From: Methanobacteriota archaeon
GTDB taxonomy: Archaea; Thermoplasmatota; Poseidoniia; Poseidoniales; Poseidoniaceae
Direction of reading: 5' to 3'
Length of the DNA stretch: 45,151 bases
Assembly (NCBI GenBank): GCA_002719815.1
Contig: PBET01000015.1
Span: forward strand, 1-45,151
Shown here: positions 1 through 9,723 of the stretch, piece after piece
Layout of the letters: every line of letters begins with the position of its first letter
Numbering within the stretch: the first letter of the stretch is position 1
Made by a program: the position numbers and the translations under genes
The notes under the pieces: generated by a model
Seen by the model: only the letters and a program-made list of their open reading frames with translations
The model's database searches: none
Told to the model about the DNA's origin: nothing

Positions 1-153
1 CAAGTCTTTGCCATTGCACTTGGTCTCCTTTCACCATCAATTCATGCAGCCCGTCTCCACTTTGTGGAATGGATGGGCAAGTTTTACGACGGCTCCGGCA
101 GGGTCTTTTCCCCGCTTGGTGGCCAACCCCTCCACGTGGAGGGGAAAGCATAG
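1..153 (+). CDS. atpI: A-type ATP synthase subunit I, C-terminal fragment
   Basis: The reading frame is open from the first base and stops at 151-153, giving the last 50 residues of a protein that begins outside the window. The tail contains the pattern SIHAARLHFVEWMGKFYDG followed by a Pro/Gly-rich end. This is typical of the last membrane helix and C-terminus of the V/A-type ATPase I (a) subunit, which forms the ion half-channels facing the c-ring. It lies 30 bp upstream of subunit K in an ATP synthase operon, which supports the call. Only the C-terminus is visible, so the length and the conserved channel arginine cannot be checked. Confidence 0.88.
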   Translation, partial: QVFAIALGLLSPSIHAARLHFVEWMGKFYDGSGRVFSPLGGQPLHVEGKA

Positions 154-183
154 TCCACTGGACATAAAATGGAGGTAGAAAAT

Positions 184-495
184 ATGAACAAGAATACCCT
201 AAAGACAAGCCTACGAATGATGATCGTACTCGGCGCACTCGTCCTGATTGCTCAGGGCGCTGCAGCTGCTGAAGACGATGCAGCAACAACCGCCGATGAC
301 AACTGGGGCACTCCTATGGGAGCTGGCCTAGCATTGGGACTCGCAGCCATTGGCGCTGGTTTCTCCCAAGCAGCCATCGGTAGCGCTGCTGTCGGTATGA
401 TTGCAGAAGACGGATCCAAATTCGGTCCTGCACTCATCTTCACGGCTCTTCCTGAGTCGATTGTTATTCTCGGTGCATTGCCACTCTTCCTCTGA
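184..495 (+). CDS. atpK: A-type ATP synthase subunit K (c-ring proteolipid)
   Basis: This is the membrane rotor subunit that carries the translocated ion in the c-ring. With the chosen start it has 103 residues. Residues 7-29 form a hydrophobic leader ending in an Ala-rich stretch, like a signal peptide. An acidic linker follows, then two membrane helices (about 45-73 and 82-103). The ion-binding glutamate is E91 in ALPESIVILG, and Q62 lies in the first hairpin helix (FSQAAIG). An upstream in-frame ATG at 169 overlaps the Shine-Dalgarno site GGAGGT (171-176). ATG 184 sits 7 nt after that site and is the better start. The 103-residue form is longer than a bare two-helix proteolipid because of the leader. 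Confidence 0.93.
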   Translation: MNKNTLKTSLRMMIVLGALVLIAQGAAAAEDDAATTADDNWGTPMGAGLALGLAAIGAGFSQAAIGSAAVGMIAEDGSKFGPALIFTALPESIVILGALPLFL

Positions 496-545
496 AGATT
501 GGCTCCGAAACAGACCCGTTCTGTTGTACCTAAGGAGATGATACT

Positions 546-1109
546 ATGACACTTGAAACACTTGCAAAAGACATTGCTGCGTCCGCTGAAGCACAGGCGA
601 AAGCAATGCTCACAGAAGCGAAAGCGGAAGCAAAGACAATTGTTGGAGAAGCTGAAACAAAGGCTGCGTCCATTCGTGACGAGGCCCAAGCCCGTGCTGA
701 TCGTGAAGCAGACCAAATCTCCCAAGAGATGGTCGCTAGCGCTCGACAAGGGAACCAGAAAGAATTGCTGATTGCACGACGTGGTGTCCTCGATGCTACA
801 TACGATGCAGCCAAGTCGCAACTCGCTGACCCAGGCATGAAAGGGCGGGCAACGCTCCTTAAGTCTCTGCTCAAGCGAGCGAACGATGTTTCTGGGAAAG
901 ATTTCGTTCTCCGACCTGTCTCTGTCGACGCTGCTGCGTTGAAGAAAGAAGCAGGCTCTCGCTCCATCGGTGATGAAATCGATGGACTCGGAGGGTTCAT
1001 GATGGAAGCTGCTGATGGATCGGTATCGTTTGATTTCCGATTTGAATCACTTCTGGACCGAACTTGGGTCGAAGAGCGTGCAGCAATCAATGAAACACTG
1101 TTTGGATGA
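546..1109 (+). CDS. atpE: A-type ATP synthase subunit E (peripheral stalk)
   Basis: A 187-residue protein forming half of the peripheral stalk that holds the A3B3 head against rotor torque. Residues 1-70 are a long Ala/Glu/Lys-rich helix (EAQAKAMLTEAKAEAKTIV), as expected for the stalk coiled coil. The C-terminal half is the mixed globular domain that contacts the head. Length and position between K and C are normal for archaeal operons. An AAGGAGATGAT ribosome-binding site lies just upstream of ATG 546. Three bases separate it from subunit C, which suggests translational coupling. Confidence 0.9.
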   Translation: MTLETLAKDIAASAEAQAKAMLTEAKAEAKTIVGEAETKAASIRDEAQARADREADQISQEMVASARQGNQKELLIARRGVLDATYDAAKSQLADPGMKGRATLLKSLLKRANDVSGKDFVLRPVSVDAAALKKEAGSRSIGDEIDGLGGFMMEAADGSVSFDFRFESLLDRTWVEERAAINETLFG

Positions 1110-1112
1110 GGG

Positions 1113-2156
1113 ATGAGAATGTTGTCGGGGAACGTACCATATGTCGCATCACGAGCCAAGGCTCGTCGACAAGCACTGATGGATAAGGCTCGACTACGTC
1201 AACTCATCAATCAATCACCCGATCAATTGATCAATACCGTTGCCGATAGCGGATATCAAAACGAGGTCAACCTCTATGCATCCCGCTATTCCGGTGGCGA
1301 TTTGATTGAGGCTGCCCTTACGCACAATCTTGAGAACGAACTCGAGAACATGCTGTCGCATTGCCGTGGTAAGGTTCGGAAGATCGTCGAGATTTACTCA
1401 AGTCGCTATGAATACCAGAACGCTAAGGCCGTGCTACGTGCTGTTTCGAATGGAATCGAAGCCGAGAAACTCGGTAAAGACATTCTCCCTGACTTGAACG
1501 AAATCAACACGCCATGGATTAAAATCCTCGAAAGTGCAGATGATCTTCGTTCAGCAGCACAGCAAATGCGCCGCAAGCCGTTTGGACCTGCGTTGTTGAA
1601 CCTACCAGATGATGCACGACTATCGCATTACGAAGACGCACTCGATCGTCATTACTTCTCATCATCATTGAAGGCGCTTTCACACAGCAGCAACGATGCA
1701 CGATATCTCAGAAACATCCTAGCGACTGAAATTGACCATCGCAACATCTTGAACGTCCTTGAAGCCGCCGCCTTTGGAATCGAAGGCAACGCTTTGCTCG
1801 AAGAACTACTTCCTGGTGGCAAACTGATGCCACGTCGAGCGCTCGCTTCTGTCGCCAACGGTGGACGAAGCGCCATGATGGACGTTTTGAGAACGAATGC
1901 GAAATTCGATATTGCTGGATTTGAACAAGCCTTGCAGCAAGCCAACGAAGAGCGTTCATTGGATGCTGTTGTCACTTGGCTACATGCACGAGAATACGCT
2001 CAGATGCAGAAGATGAGTTATCTGTATCCTGTATCTGCACTACCGATTGTTCACTTCATTGCTATGAAGGTCAAAGAAGTCACAGACCTACGAATGATTG
2101 TTCGAGGTCGACTCGCAGGTTTGCCGCCTGAAATCCTAGAGGCTCACATTCTATGA
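1113..2156 (+). CDS. atpC: A-type ATP synthase subunit C (central stalk/rotor cap)
   Basis: A 347-residue, mostly helical protein of the V-ATPase d/C family. It caps the c-ring and connects it to the D/F rotor shaft. Family-like features are the N-terminal Y/ASRAKARR segment (near residue 10), internal repeats of helical hairpins with YASRY and SSRYEYQNAKAVLRA, and the C-terminal EVTDLRMIVRGRLAGLP near residue 330. The length matches the family (about 340-380). It lies between E and F, 3 bp after E and 9 bp before F. Confidence 0.9.
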   Translation: MRMLSGNVPYVASRAKARRQALMDKARLRQLINQSPDQLINTVADSGYQNEVNLYASRYSGGDLIEAALTHNLENELENMLSHCRGKVRKIVEIYSSRYEYQNAKAVLRAVSNGIEAEKLGKDILPDLNEINTPWIKILESADDLRSAAQQMRRKPFGPALLNLPDDARLSHYEDALDRHYFSSSLKALSHSSNDARYLRNILATEIDHRNILNVLEAAAFGIEGNALLEELLPGGKLMPRRALASVANGGRSAMMDVLRTNAKFDIAGFEQALQQANEERSLDAVVTWLHAREYAQMQKMSYLYPVSALPIVHFIAMKVKEVTDLRMIVRGRLAGLPPEILEAHIL

Positions 2157-2165
2157 GGTGAAAAC

Positions 2166-2465
2166 ATGGAAATTGCAGTCGTAGGAACACCTGAATTTAC
2201 ACTCGGCTTCCAGCTTGCTGGAATCTCGAATCTTTACAATCCAGAAGGCGAAGAGGAACGCATCAAAGTGTTCCGTGACCTTCTCAACTCAAAGGATGTT
2301 GGAATTGTTGTTGTTGACTCCGCAGTTCTTGCATCCTTGCCAGATCGATTGCGCTCGCAATTGTCTGGTTCCGTCTCGCCGACGGTTCTTGGAATCGGTA
2401 CGGACGAAGACAACACGCTCCGAGAAACCATTCGACGAGCCATCGGAGTCGACCTATGGAAATGA
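2166..2465 (+). CDS. atpF: A-type ATP synthase subunit F
   Basis: A 99-residue Rossmann-like small protein that binds subunit D in the central rotor. It begins with MEIAVVGTPEFTLGFQLAGI, the usual opening of V-ATPase subunit F. A switch-like DVGIVVVDSAV segment follows, and it ends with an IRRAIGVDL helix. The ribosome-binding site GAGGTGA overlaps the stop region of atpC, which indicates coupled translation. Length and gene order are normal. Confidence 0.92.
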   Translation: MEIAVVGTPEFTLGFQLAGISNLYNPEGEEERIKVFRDLLNSKDVGIVVVDSAVLASLPDRLRSQLSGSVSPTVLGIGTDEDNTLRETIRRAIGVDLWK

Positions 2466-2489
2466 TGTTCCAAAATGGAGGAAAAGAAC

Positions 2490-4229
2490 ATGAGCAAAGA
2501 AGGAGTAATTTACCGAATTTCGGGACCTGTGGTCACCGCAACGGGAATGAGCGCAGGAATGTATGACGTTGTCCGTGTGGGCAATGAAGGATTGATGGGA
2601 GAAGTCATCGAATTACACGGTGAGAAAGCTGTCATCCAAGTCTACGAAGATACGTCAGGTATTCGACCTGGTGAACCAGTCATCAACACGGGTGAAACCC
2701 TCTCGGTTTCACTTGGACCTGGTTTGCTGACCCAGATTTATGACGGTATCCAGCGACCGCTTCCAACCTTGGAAGAAGTCATGGGTGTGTTCATTACACG
2801 TGGTGTCGATGCTGATGCGTTTGACCTCGAGAAGAAGTGGACCTTTGAAGCCGTTATCGAAAAGGGCGCTGCTGTGGAAGGCGGACAAGTCATCGGTCAC
2901 GTACAAGAGACCGAAACCATCGTCCACAAGATCATGGTTCCTCCAACCATGAACGGTGTTATCAAAGACATCAAGTCCGGTGACTTCAACGTGACAGAAA
3001 CCGTTTGTACGCTCGAAGATGGATCCGAAATCCAAATGATGCAAAAGTGGCCTGTCCGAACACCTCGTCCTTACCGACAGAAGTACGCACCAGATACACC
3101 ATTGATCACCGGTATGCGTATCCTCGACTTCCTCTTCCCACTCGCTAAGGGCGGTGCAGCAGGTATTCCTGGTCCATTCGGTTCAGGAAAGACGGTTACA
3201 CAACAATCGCTTGCAAAGTATTCCGACGCTCAAATCGTTGTCTACATCGGTTGTGGAGAACGTGGAAACGAGATGACAGAAGTATTGGACGAGTTCCCTC
3301 ACTTGATTGACCCGAACACCGGTAAGCCTCTGATGAACCGAACGGTCATGATCGCCAACACATCCAACATGCCTGTAGCAGCTCGTGAAGCATCTGTCTA
3401 CACTGGAATTACCATTGCTGAGTACTTCCGTGACATGGGCTACGACGTTGCGCTGATGGCGGATTCAACCTCTCGATGGGCTGAAGCAATGCGTGAGATT
3501 TCCTCTCGGCTCGAAGAGATGCCTGGTGAAGAAGGATATCCTGCTTACCTCTCATCCCGAATTGCTGAGTTCTACGAACGTGCAGGTCGTGTTGAAACCA
3601 AGAATGGTGACGATGGATCGGTTACCGTTATCGGTGCTGTAAGTCCACCTGGTGGTGACATTTCCGAACCTGTTTCGCAAGGTACACTGCGAATTGTCAA
3701 GGCTTTCTGGGGATTGGACGCAGGTCTTGCACGGCAACGTCACTTCCCGGCAATCAACTGGCTCAACTCGTATTCCCTGTACCCTCAGAGTCTGAACCAA
3801 TGGTTCCGTGACAACATTGCACAAGACTTCCCTGAAATCCGAACACAAATCAGCGGTTTGTTGCAGATTGAAGCCGAGTTGCAAGAGATTGTCCAACTTG
3901 TTGGTTCTGATGCACTACCGGTCGACCAACAACTTACACTGGAAGTCGCTCGTATGATTCGTGAATTCTTCTTGCAACAAAATGGATTCCACGATGTTGA
4001 CGCATACTGTGACATCCACTTGCAATACTCCATGTCCAAGGCCATTCTCAGTTTCCAAGAAGCTGCAAAGAATGCTATGGCTGCTGGTGCACAACTCAAC
4101 GATGTTGTCAACGTTCCAGCACGAACCGCACTCATGCGTGGCCGATTCGAAAAGGGATACATCGATACAATCGACGATATGGTCAAGGCCATGGTCGATG
4201 AAATCGCTGACACTGTGGAGGACAACTAG
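2490..4229 (+). CDS. atpA: A-type ATP synthase catalytic subunit A
   Basis: The catalytic nucleotide-binding subunit of the A3B3 head, 579 residues from the chosen start. Domains in order are the N-terminal beta-barrel (1-75), the bulge region specific to the A subunit (about 115-185), the nucleotide-binding domain with Walker A GPFGSGKT at 228-235, the downstream GERGNEM and [11 protein letters not shown] motifs, and the C-terminal helical bundle. No intein interrupts the P-loop. An in-frame ATG at 2475 lies on the Shine-Dalgarno GGAGG (2477-2481). ATG 2490, which gives [13 protein letters not shown], is 8 nt after it and matches the family start. Confidence 0.97.
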   Translation: MSKEGVIYRISGPVVTATGMSAGMYDVVRVGNEGLMGEVIELHGEKAVIQVYEDTSGIRPGEPVINTGETLSVSLGPGLLTQIYDGIQRPLPTLEEVMGVFITRGVDADAFDLEKKWTFEAVIEKGAAVEGGQVIGHVQETETIVHKIMVPPTMNGVIKDIKSGDFNVTETVCTLEDGSEIQMMQKWPVRTPRPYRQKYAPDTPLITGMRILDFLFPLAKGGAAGIPGPFGSGKTVTQQSLAKYSDAQIVVYIGCGERGNEMTEVLDEFPHLIDPNTGKPLMNRTVMIANTSNMPVAAREASVYTGITIAEYFRDMGYDVALMADSTSRWAEAMREISSRLEEMPGEEGYPAYLSSRIAEFYERAGRVETKNGDDGSVTVIGAVSPPGGDISEPVSQGTLRIVKAFWGLDAGLARQRHFPAINWLNSYSLYPQSLNQWFRDNIAQDFPEIRTQISGLLQIEAELQEIVQLVGSDALPVDQQLTLEVARMIREFFLQQNGFHDVDAYCDIHLQYSMSKAILSFQEAAKNAMAAGAQLNDVVNVPARTALMRGRFEKGYIDTIDDMVKAMVDEIADTVEDN

Positions 4230-4240
4230 GACGTGATATC

Positions 4241-5620
4241 ATGACAGGAAAAGAATACCGAACCATTACTGACGTCAAGGGACCACTCGTTTTCTTGAAC
4301 AAGACCGAACCAGTTGCTTTTGGTGAAATCGTTACCATCCGTCTTGCAGATGGTTCCATCAAGAACGGCCAAGTTCTCGATACTTCAGACGATCTCGTTA
4401 TTGTCCAAGTTTTCGAAGGAACTGCAAAGATTGACCGAACTGCTGGTGTAACCTTCATGGGCGATGTTTTCAAGCTCCCAGTTAGCAAGGACCTTGTCGG
4501 TCGAATTCTCGATGGTGCAGGGCGACCTCGTGACGGTGGACCTGACATCGTTGCTGAAGAAAACGCTGACATCATCGGTGCTGCAATCAACCCATACAGC
4601 CGACAGAGCCCACACGATTTCATTCAGACTGGAATTTCTGCAATCGACTGCTGTACAACACTCGTTCGTGGACAAAAGTTGCCAATTTTCTCGGCTTCTG
4701 GTCTTCCGCACAACGACATTGCACTGCAAATCGCTCGACAAGCAAAGTTGAAGGGAAGCGATGAGCAATTTATTGTCGTTTTCTGTGCAATGGGTATTAC
4801 CGCTGAAGAATACAATTTCTTCCGTTCCGACTTGGAGCGAACCGGTGCGCTTGAGAACGCTGCATTGTTCGTCAATCTTGCAGACGACCCTGCAGTCGAG
4901 CGAATCATTACGCCTCGTCTTGCTTTGACAGCTGCTGAATACCTCGCATTTGAGCACGACTACCACGTTCTCGTTATCTATACGGACATGACCAACTACT
5001 GTGACGCACTTCGACAAATCGGTGCAGCACGTGAAGAAGTTCCTGGACGACGTGGTTACCCTGGTTACATGTACACGGACCTTGCTATGCTCTACGAGCG
5101 TGCTGGAATTGTCAAGGGCAAGAAGGGATCGATTACTCAGTTCCCAATTCTGACCATGCCTGGTGACGATATTACCCACCCAATTCCTGACTTGTCTGGA
5201 TACATTACCGAAGGACAGATTGTTATCTCTCGTGAACTTCACCAACAAGGTATCTATCCGCCGATCAACGTTCTTCCATCACTTTCGCGATTGATGGGTT
5301 CCTGTATCGGTGCTGAAACAACCCGTGAAGATCACAAGTCTGTTTCCGACCAAATGTATGCTGCATATGCTCAAGGTCGTGAACTTCGTGGACTTGTTGC
5401 CATCGTCGGTGAAGATGCATTGAACGAGCGTGACAAGCAACTGCTTGACTTCTCAGGTGTCTTCGAAGACCGTTTCCTACGTCAGTCTCGTGATGAGGAC
5501 CGTTCCATCGATGAAACACTCGACCTCTGCTGGGAATTGATGTCATCCATTGACACCAAGTATCTCGTCCGTCTTGACCAAAAGTGGATTGAGAAGTACC
5601 ATCCTGACAACAAGGCTTGA
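4241..5620 (+). CDS. atpB: A-type ATP synthase regulatory subunit B
   Basis: The non-catalytic nucleotide-binding-type subunit that alternates with A in the head, 459 residues. It starts with [16 protein letters not shown] and has the family segments [15 protein letters not shown] and [20 protein letters not shown]. In place of a Walker A it has SASGLPHN, as expected of B subunits. The family-typical [23 protein letters not shown] lies near residue 305 and the SRLM signature near 350. It follows subunit A by 11 bp and precedes subunit D by 16 bp. Confidence 0.97.
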   Translation: MTGKEYRTITDVKGPLVFLNKTEPVAFGEIVTIRLADGSIKNGQVLDTSDDLVIVQVFEGTAKIDRTAGVTFMGDVFKLPVSKDLVGRILDGAGRPRDGGPDIVAEENADIIGAAINPYSRQSPHDFIQTGISAIDCCTTLVRGQKLPIFSASGLPHNDIALQIARQAKLKGSDEQFIVVFCAMGITAEEYNFFRSDLERTGALENAALFVNLADDPAVERIITPRLALTAAEYLAFEHDYHVLVIYTDMTNYCDALRQIGAAREEVPGRRGYPGYMYTDLAMLYERAGIVKGKKGSITQFPILTMPGDDITHPIPDLSGYITEGQIVISRELHQQGIYPPINVLPSLSRLMGSCIGAETTREDHKSVSDQMYAAYAQGRELRGLVAIVGEDALNERDKQLLDFSGVFEDRFLRQSRDEDRSIDETLDLCWELMSSIDTKYLVRLDQKWIEKYHPDNKA

Positions 5621-5636
5621 ATTTTGAGGTGAAACC

Positions 5637-6254
5637 ATGGCGCTTGACATCAAACCTACCCGAAGCGAGTTGATCAAACTCAAGGGTCGCATCAAGCAAA
5701 CCAAGAACGGTTACAAACTCCTCAAGATGAAGCGTGATGGTCTCTTCCATGAGTTCCGACAACTGCTCGCTGAAATGATTGAAGCAAAGCGAGAGATTAC
5801 TGATGCGTTCCGTCTTGCAAAGCAACGAATCGATCTTGCAAACGCCATCGAAGGTGGACTTGCAGTCCGAGCAGCGGCGATCGCCAACAGTGCACATCCT
5901 GAAGTTGAAGTCGAGCGACGAAACATCATGGGTGTTGTTGTTCCAAGCGTAAGTGGAACCAATCTCAAATCGACCTTTGCTGAACGGGGTGTCGGTTTCA
6001 TCGGTTCATCCCCATACATCGATGAAGCGAGCGACAGTTTCAGTGAATTGATTGAGAAGATTGTCAAAGCAGCTGAAATGGAAGCAACACTGAAGCGACT
6101 TCTTGAAGAAATTGAAGCGACAAAGCGACGTGTTAACGCACTCGAGTTCAAAGTCATTCCAGAGTTGGAGGAGGCGAAGGTCTTCATTCAACTCCGTCTT
6201 GAGGAAATGGAACGTGAGGAAACGTTCCGTCTCAAGCGATTCAAGAACAAGTGA
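5637..6254 (+). CDS. atpD: A-type ATP synthase subunit D (central rotor shaft)
   Basis: A 205-residue helical rotor protein that turns inside the A3B3 head. It begins with the diagnostic KPTRSELIKLKGRIKQTKNGYKLLK-type N-terminal helix. A middle globular insertion follows (about 80-125), then a long C-terminal coiled-coil helix rich in Glu/Arg (RLLEEIEATKRRVNALE). The ribosome-binding site TTGAGGTGAAACC is just upstream of ATG 5637. It is the last gene of the ATP synthase block; a 77-bp gap follows with no convincing terminator. Confidence 0.95.
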   Translation: MALDIKPTRSELIKLKGRIKQTKNGYKLLKMKRDGLFHEFRQLLAEMIEAKREITDAFRLAKQRIDLANAIEGGLAVRAAAIANSAHPEVEVERRNIMGVVVPSVSGTNLKSTFAERGVGFIGSSPYIDEASDSFSELIEKIVKAAEMEATLKRLLEEIEATKRRVNALEFKVIPELEEAKVFIQLRLEEMEREETFRLKRFKNK

Positions 6255-6331
6255 GACTCGTCTTCACCCTGAAAAAAGGGCATGATTGATGTGGGAGTAG
6301 TGGCCAGTTCTCATCAGGGGGCCCGATTTTC

Positions 6332-8797
6332 ATGCGTGAAGAAGATGGAAATCAAGCAATACCTCTCTCCGTTCACAAGGATGCATGGAGCCAAAAAGAC
6401 CTGCTTGAAGGTATTGTGGGGCGCTATCTAACCGTACGTTCGCACGTTGGAGGTTTGTGGCCAACATGGGAAGTTGACTCCGATGAACTGGATGAGAAGT
6501 TTGAGGCATTGAATCAATATCTTGAGCGCTTAGGATGGATGGCTCGACTCTACCGCGGCGAAGTAAACCAACTAACAGCACTCCCATTACCACATCGTCA
6601 ATTCCCTGGCTCAAGAATTCACGTCTACATGTGGACAGCTTCGCTCATTACCCTCATTTTGTCCGCAGTTCGTTGGATGGATCAAGGGCGTCCTGAGGGT
6701 GGATGGTTTTCTGAATCGATCTATCTTGATGCACTCATCGGTTTTGCATTACCGATCCTTTCAACACTCGTCCTTGCATCATTCATTCAAACGAGAATTG
6801 CAGCAAACTATGGTATGCGAAGCGGACATATCTTGCCAATACCTGATCCATCGGTTCTACTTTGGCTGTTCTCAGGATTGTCGACTTCGTATTTCATTTG
6901 GCCATTTGGTATCTTCTTCATTCCAACCCTGCCAAGGATGGATGCAAGACCATGGCCCAATTCCAAATCGCTTGCTTGGACCTCAATATCCGTCCCGGTT
7001 GTAATGCTTCTTTCTGGATTCATATTCTGGGCGCTCGGTTTTGCCTTTACGGCGAGTTCCTACGATTTGACTGGTGAACCATATCGAGCAAATGCGCCAT
7101 TCCTGATTGAATTTCTTGCAACAATTTCACCGCTTTCAATCGAACATCTGGATTGGAGTCATCCATTCTTTTTCGCTGCTGGATTCTTGACGCTTGTTGG
7201 TTGGTTGCTCATGCTACCAATCCCTACATTCCCCGGCGGTCGATTACTCGTTGCACGCATGGGCATTGAAGAAGCACGAAGTTCTGGAACACAAATTCTC
7301 ATGTTCATGATTTTGATCAGTGCTGCCTACTTCCTTTTCAATGCATTCAATGGATTCACTATCTGGATTCCAGTTCTTTCAGTTCTCATACCACTCCTGC
7401 TCTTCATGGGCAGTGATGCCCGCATCCCTGTCATGCTCGATGGTGATTTGCCTCTTGATGAGGATACTCATCGTCGACTTGGAATTATTCTTTTCGTTGC
7501 TATTTTGTTTGCAATACCGCCTGAATTCCCCGTAGAACCGATCGAGCGTTGGGATGCTGCTGCAAGCTACTCGCTCGATGTTGATGAATTCGCAGAACTC
7601 TCCGAAGATTGGAAAGCAACGCTTGTCGTCGAACTGACAAACCCATCCATGCAGGATCGAGCCTATACCATGACTGCGACGATACTTGGTACGTCATTAT
7701 GGAACATGGACACATCTTGCGAGAACACCGTCTGTGAAGGAATTCTGCAACCCGGGGAAAGCAAATCAATCGATGTAATTGTGACCCATGAGAATACAAC
7801 ACATCAGCCAACATTTGCTAAATACCATCTCGAGATTAATTATGATGATGCCCATACACATGCCGAAACCGGCACGATTCATCCGCTTCTCGATGCATCT
7901 GTAGGTGCTGAATGGTATCACGTTCGAAACACAGAAACAGTACTCTCTTGCCTCGATGTTTATGTTCAAGAAGGGACAACTGCAGAACTTTCCTTCCCTG
8001 ATGTAGGTGATGAATGGCTTCCCTATCTTTGGCTTGATGGTCAAGCAGGTTTGACACAATCCCTTACTTCAGAAGATACGATTGTCTGTTTGGAGGGGGT
8101 TGATCAGGCCCTTCCTGTGAATGCTCAATCGATGATTCAGAATGTACAATTAGGCAATGCAACATTTGCTGTTGGTTTTGATACAGCATGGCCTCATGTC
8201 GTCTCAGCTTCTGAAGAAGGTTGGCTCATTGATGAAACCCATCCATGGGGTCTTCCCTTTGCAAATGGTGGAACTCTGTATCAAGAGAACGCTTCATCCT
8301 GCACCGGAAATGAATTCCCGCAAACGCCGCGTCGTTCAAACGCTTCAAATTGGACATGGGACATGACCATCTGGCCCAATCAAGCACTACCTTCCATCGA
8401 AGAAGGTGAGCGACTGTATCTCAAACTGGCACCAGATACCTATGTTCATTGCAATCAGGAAGAACGCAAATCAACATCATTCGTTGTCGAAGAAGGCCCG
8501 AATTTAATCCTCCATGATGGAAACGAAGCCATACGGCTTTGGGATGCGCCAAGGACGACATCCTCGCAACAACTCGAACTTATGATTTTCAACAGTCATG
8601 AAGATGATGTTGTCTTACGTCATGACGTCCAGGGGGATGAAACTTGGAATCTTGATCTTCTCCCAGACGCCCTCGCATCGGGTTGGAATAATTTCACCAT
8701 CGATGTCCCAACTTCCATGTTGAACACCTATCAGTTAACGCATCAGGATGGAGCAATTCTCATCACCTTTGGAGCCTACATGGAGGTCCAATCTTGA
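6332..8797 (+). CDS. Site-2-protease-like (M50/EGY-type) membrane protein lacking the catalytic motifs, with large extracytoplasmic domain
   Basis: An 821-residue protein. Residues 25-90 resemble the small N-terminal domain found before EGY-type site-2 proteases. Membrane helices fill about 95-400, and 405-821 is a soluble, probably extracytoplasmic, beta-rich region with several Cys. The hydrophobic core follows the M50 plan: helix, x-AANYGMRSGHILPIPDP, a middle helix beginning SLAWTSISVPVV, and WLLMLPIPTFPGGR. Where active enzymes have HExxH this protein has ASFIQ (149-153). Where they have a DGG motif it has PGG (301-303). So it is probably a non-proteolytic member that binds or scaffolds membrane substrates. 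The M50 link is my own motif alignment, and the C-terminal half is unrecognised. No ribosome-binding site is evident. Its stop overlaps the next gene. Confidence 0.6.
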   Translation: MREEDGNQAIPLSVHKDAWSQKDLLEGIVGRYLTVRSHVGGLWPTWEVDSDELDEKFEALNQYLERLGWMARLYRGEVNQLTALPLPHRQFPGSRIHVYMWTASLITLILSAVRWMDQGRPEGGWFSESIYLDALIGFALPILSTLVLASFIQTRIAANYGMRSGHILPIPDPSVLLWLFSGLSTSYFIWPFGIFFIPTLPRMDARPWPNSKSLAWTSISVPVVMLLSGFIFWALGFAFTASSYDLTGEPYRANAPFLIEFLATISPLSIEHLDWSHPFFFAAGFLTLVGWLLMLPIPTFPGGRLLVARMGIEEARSSGTQILMFMILISAAYFLFNAFNGFTIWIPVLSVLIPLLLFMGSDARIPVMLDGDLPLDEDTHRRLGIILFVAILFAIPPEFPVEPIERWDAAASYSLDVDEFAELSEDWKATLVVELTNPSMQDRAYTMTATILGTSLWNMDTSCENTVCEGILQPGESKSIDVIVTHENTTHQPTFAKYHLEINYDDAHTHAETGTIHPLLDASVGAEWYHVRNTETVLSCLDVYVQEGTTAELSFPDVGDEWLPYLWLDGQAGLTQSLTSEDTIVCLEGVDQALPVNAQSMIQNVQLGNATFAVGFDTAWPHVVSASEEGWLIDETHPWGLPFANGGTLYQENASSCTGNEFPQTPRRSNASNWTWDMTIWPNQALPSIEEGERLYLKLAPDTYVHCNQEERKSTSFVVEEGPNLILHDGNEAIRLWDAPRTTSSQQLELMIFNSHEDDVVLRHDVQGDETWNLDLLPDALASGWNNFTIDVPTSMLNTYQLTHQDGAILITFGAYMEVQS

Positions 8798-9723
8798 GAA
8801 TTGGAATCGTTGGTGCTGGTTCAATCGGTTCACTTCTCGTAGGCTGTTTGTCGAAAACATCCGCAGAACTTCTTGTTTACGGACGAGGTCTCCATGCAGC
8901 CCATCTTACTGCATCAGGCCTTACACTCCATATTGATGGGAAGGATGTTGTCGTATGCAATCCAAACGACTGGGAAATGCTCCTTGAGGAGCAAGGTTTG
9001 CCCGAATCCGTACAATCGTCTTGCGATGCGATCATTATGACGGGCAAAGCATCTGCCTTTTCCGAACATCTTGAAGTTTCAAAACACCTTCTTCGTAACA
9101 ACGGCCTCATTTGTACACTCTCCAATGGTTTGGGGCATGAAGAACGGTTGGTACAGGCCTTTGGAGCGCACCGTGTGCTTGCTGCAACAACAACTCATGG
9201 CGCCTACCGTCCTGAGCCTGGACAAGTAAAATGGGCAGGTATTGGTGAAATCAATATCGGCCCTTTCGTACATCCTCATACTGAAGATTCGGTCAAAACG
9301 TTTCTTCAATTCCTTGCTGATGCTTCGCTTGAACCGCGCTGGGAAGATGATGGAAGGGCATTGTTATGGAACAAAATGTTGCTTAACATCGCCATCAATC
9401 CAATCGCTGGATTGCTTGGAAAGGAAAACGGTGCGTTGTTGGAATTGACCATCTTCGAATCAGTGGCGAGTGTTCTGCTTGAAGGTGCTACGATTGCTCG
9501 AGCAGAAGGGGTCCGACTTGATGACGATGCAGTCCTCATCGATCGATTACGAAACGTTCTCGACAAGACAAGAACAAATTATTGTTCCATGTTGCAAGAT
9601 ATCAAAGCAGGACGTCCTACGGAAATCGAATCACTCAATACAGAAATTTGTCGTCGTGGTGAAATGTTCGGGATTCCTACACCCTTAAACGAATTGCTTT
9701 CAACGATCATTCAGAACCTTTGA
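8794..9723 (+). CDS. panE: 2-dehydropantoate 2-reductase (ketopantoate reductase)
   Basis: Reduces 2-dehydropantoate to pantoate with NAD(P)H in coenzyme A synthesis. It has 309 residues, normal for the family. The N-terminal Rossmann fold starts MRIGIVGAGSIGSLL with GxGxxG. The helical C-terminal domain carries the family segment WNKMLLNIAINPIAGLLG, which includes the catalytic-type lysine, near residue 190-205. NRAP-like closing motifs (RPTEIESLN) follow near residue 270. The start is TTG at 8794, overlapping the stop of the upstream gene (TTGA) and placed 6 nt after a strong GGAGGT (8782-8787). The 3' end overlaps the convergent nadB by 17 bp. Confidence 0.9.
   Translation: MRIGIVGAGSIGSLLVGCLSKTSAELLVYGRGLHAAHLTASGLTLHIDGKDVVVCNPNDWEMLLEEQGLPESVQSSCDAIIMTGKASAFSEHLEVSKHLLRNNGLICTLSNGLGHEERLVQAFGAHRVLAATTTHGAYRPEPGQVKWAGIGEINIGPFVHPHTEDSVKTFLQFLADASLEPRWEDDGRALLWNKMLLNIAINPIAGLLGKENGALLELTIFESVASVLLEGATIARAEGVRLDDDAVLIDRLRNVLDKTRTNYCSMLQDIKAGRPTEIESLNTEICRRGEMFGIPTPLNELLSTIIQNL

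Noticed and set aside
252-1159. Long open frames antisense to the ATP synthase genes
   Set aside because: They mirror the codon usage of atpK and atpE, have Ser/Ala-rich shadow translations, and no ribosome-binding sites or family motifs.
4385-5248. 287-codon minus-strand frame inside atpB
   Set aside because: It overlaps a fully conserved ATP synthase gene, and its translation shows no recognisable domain.
6267-6280. CCCT-GAAAAA-AGGG hairpin after the ATP synthase operon as a terminator
   Set aside because: The stem is only 4 bp and no T-rich tract follows on the plus strand.
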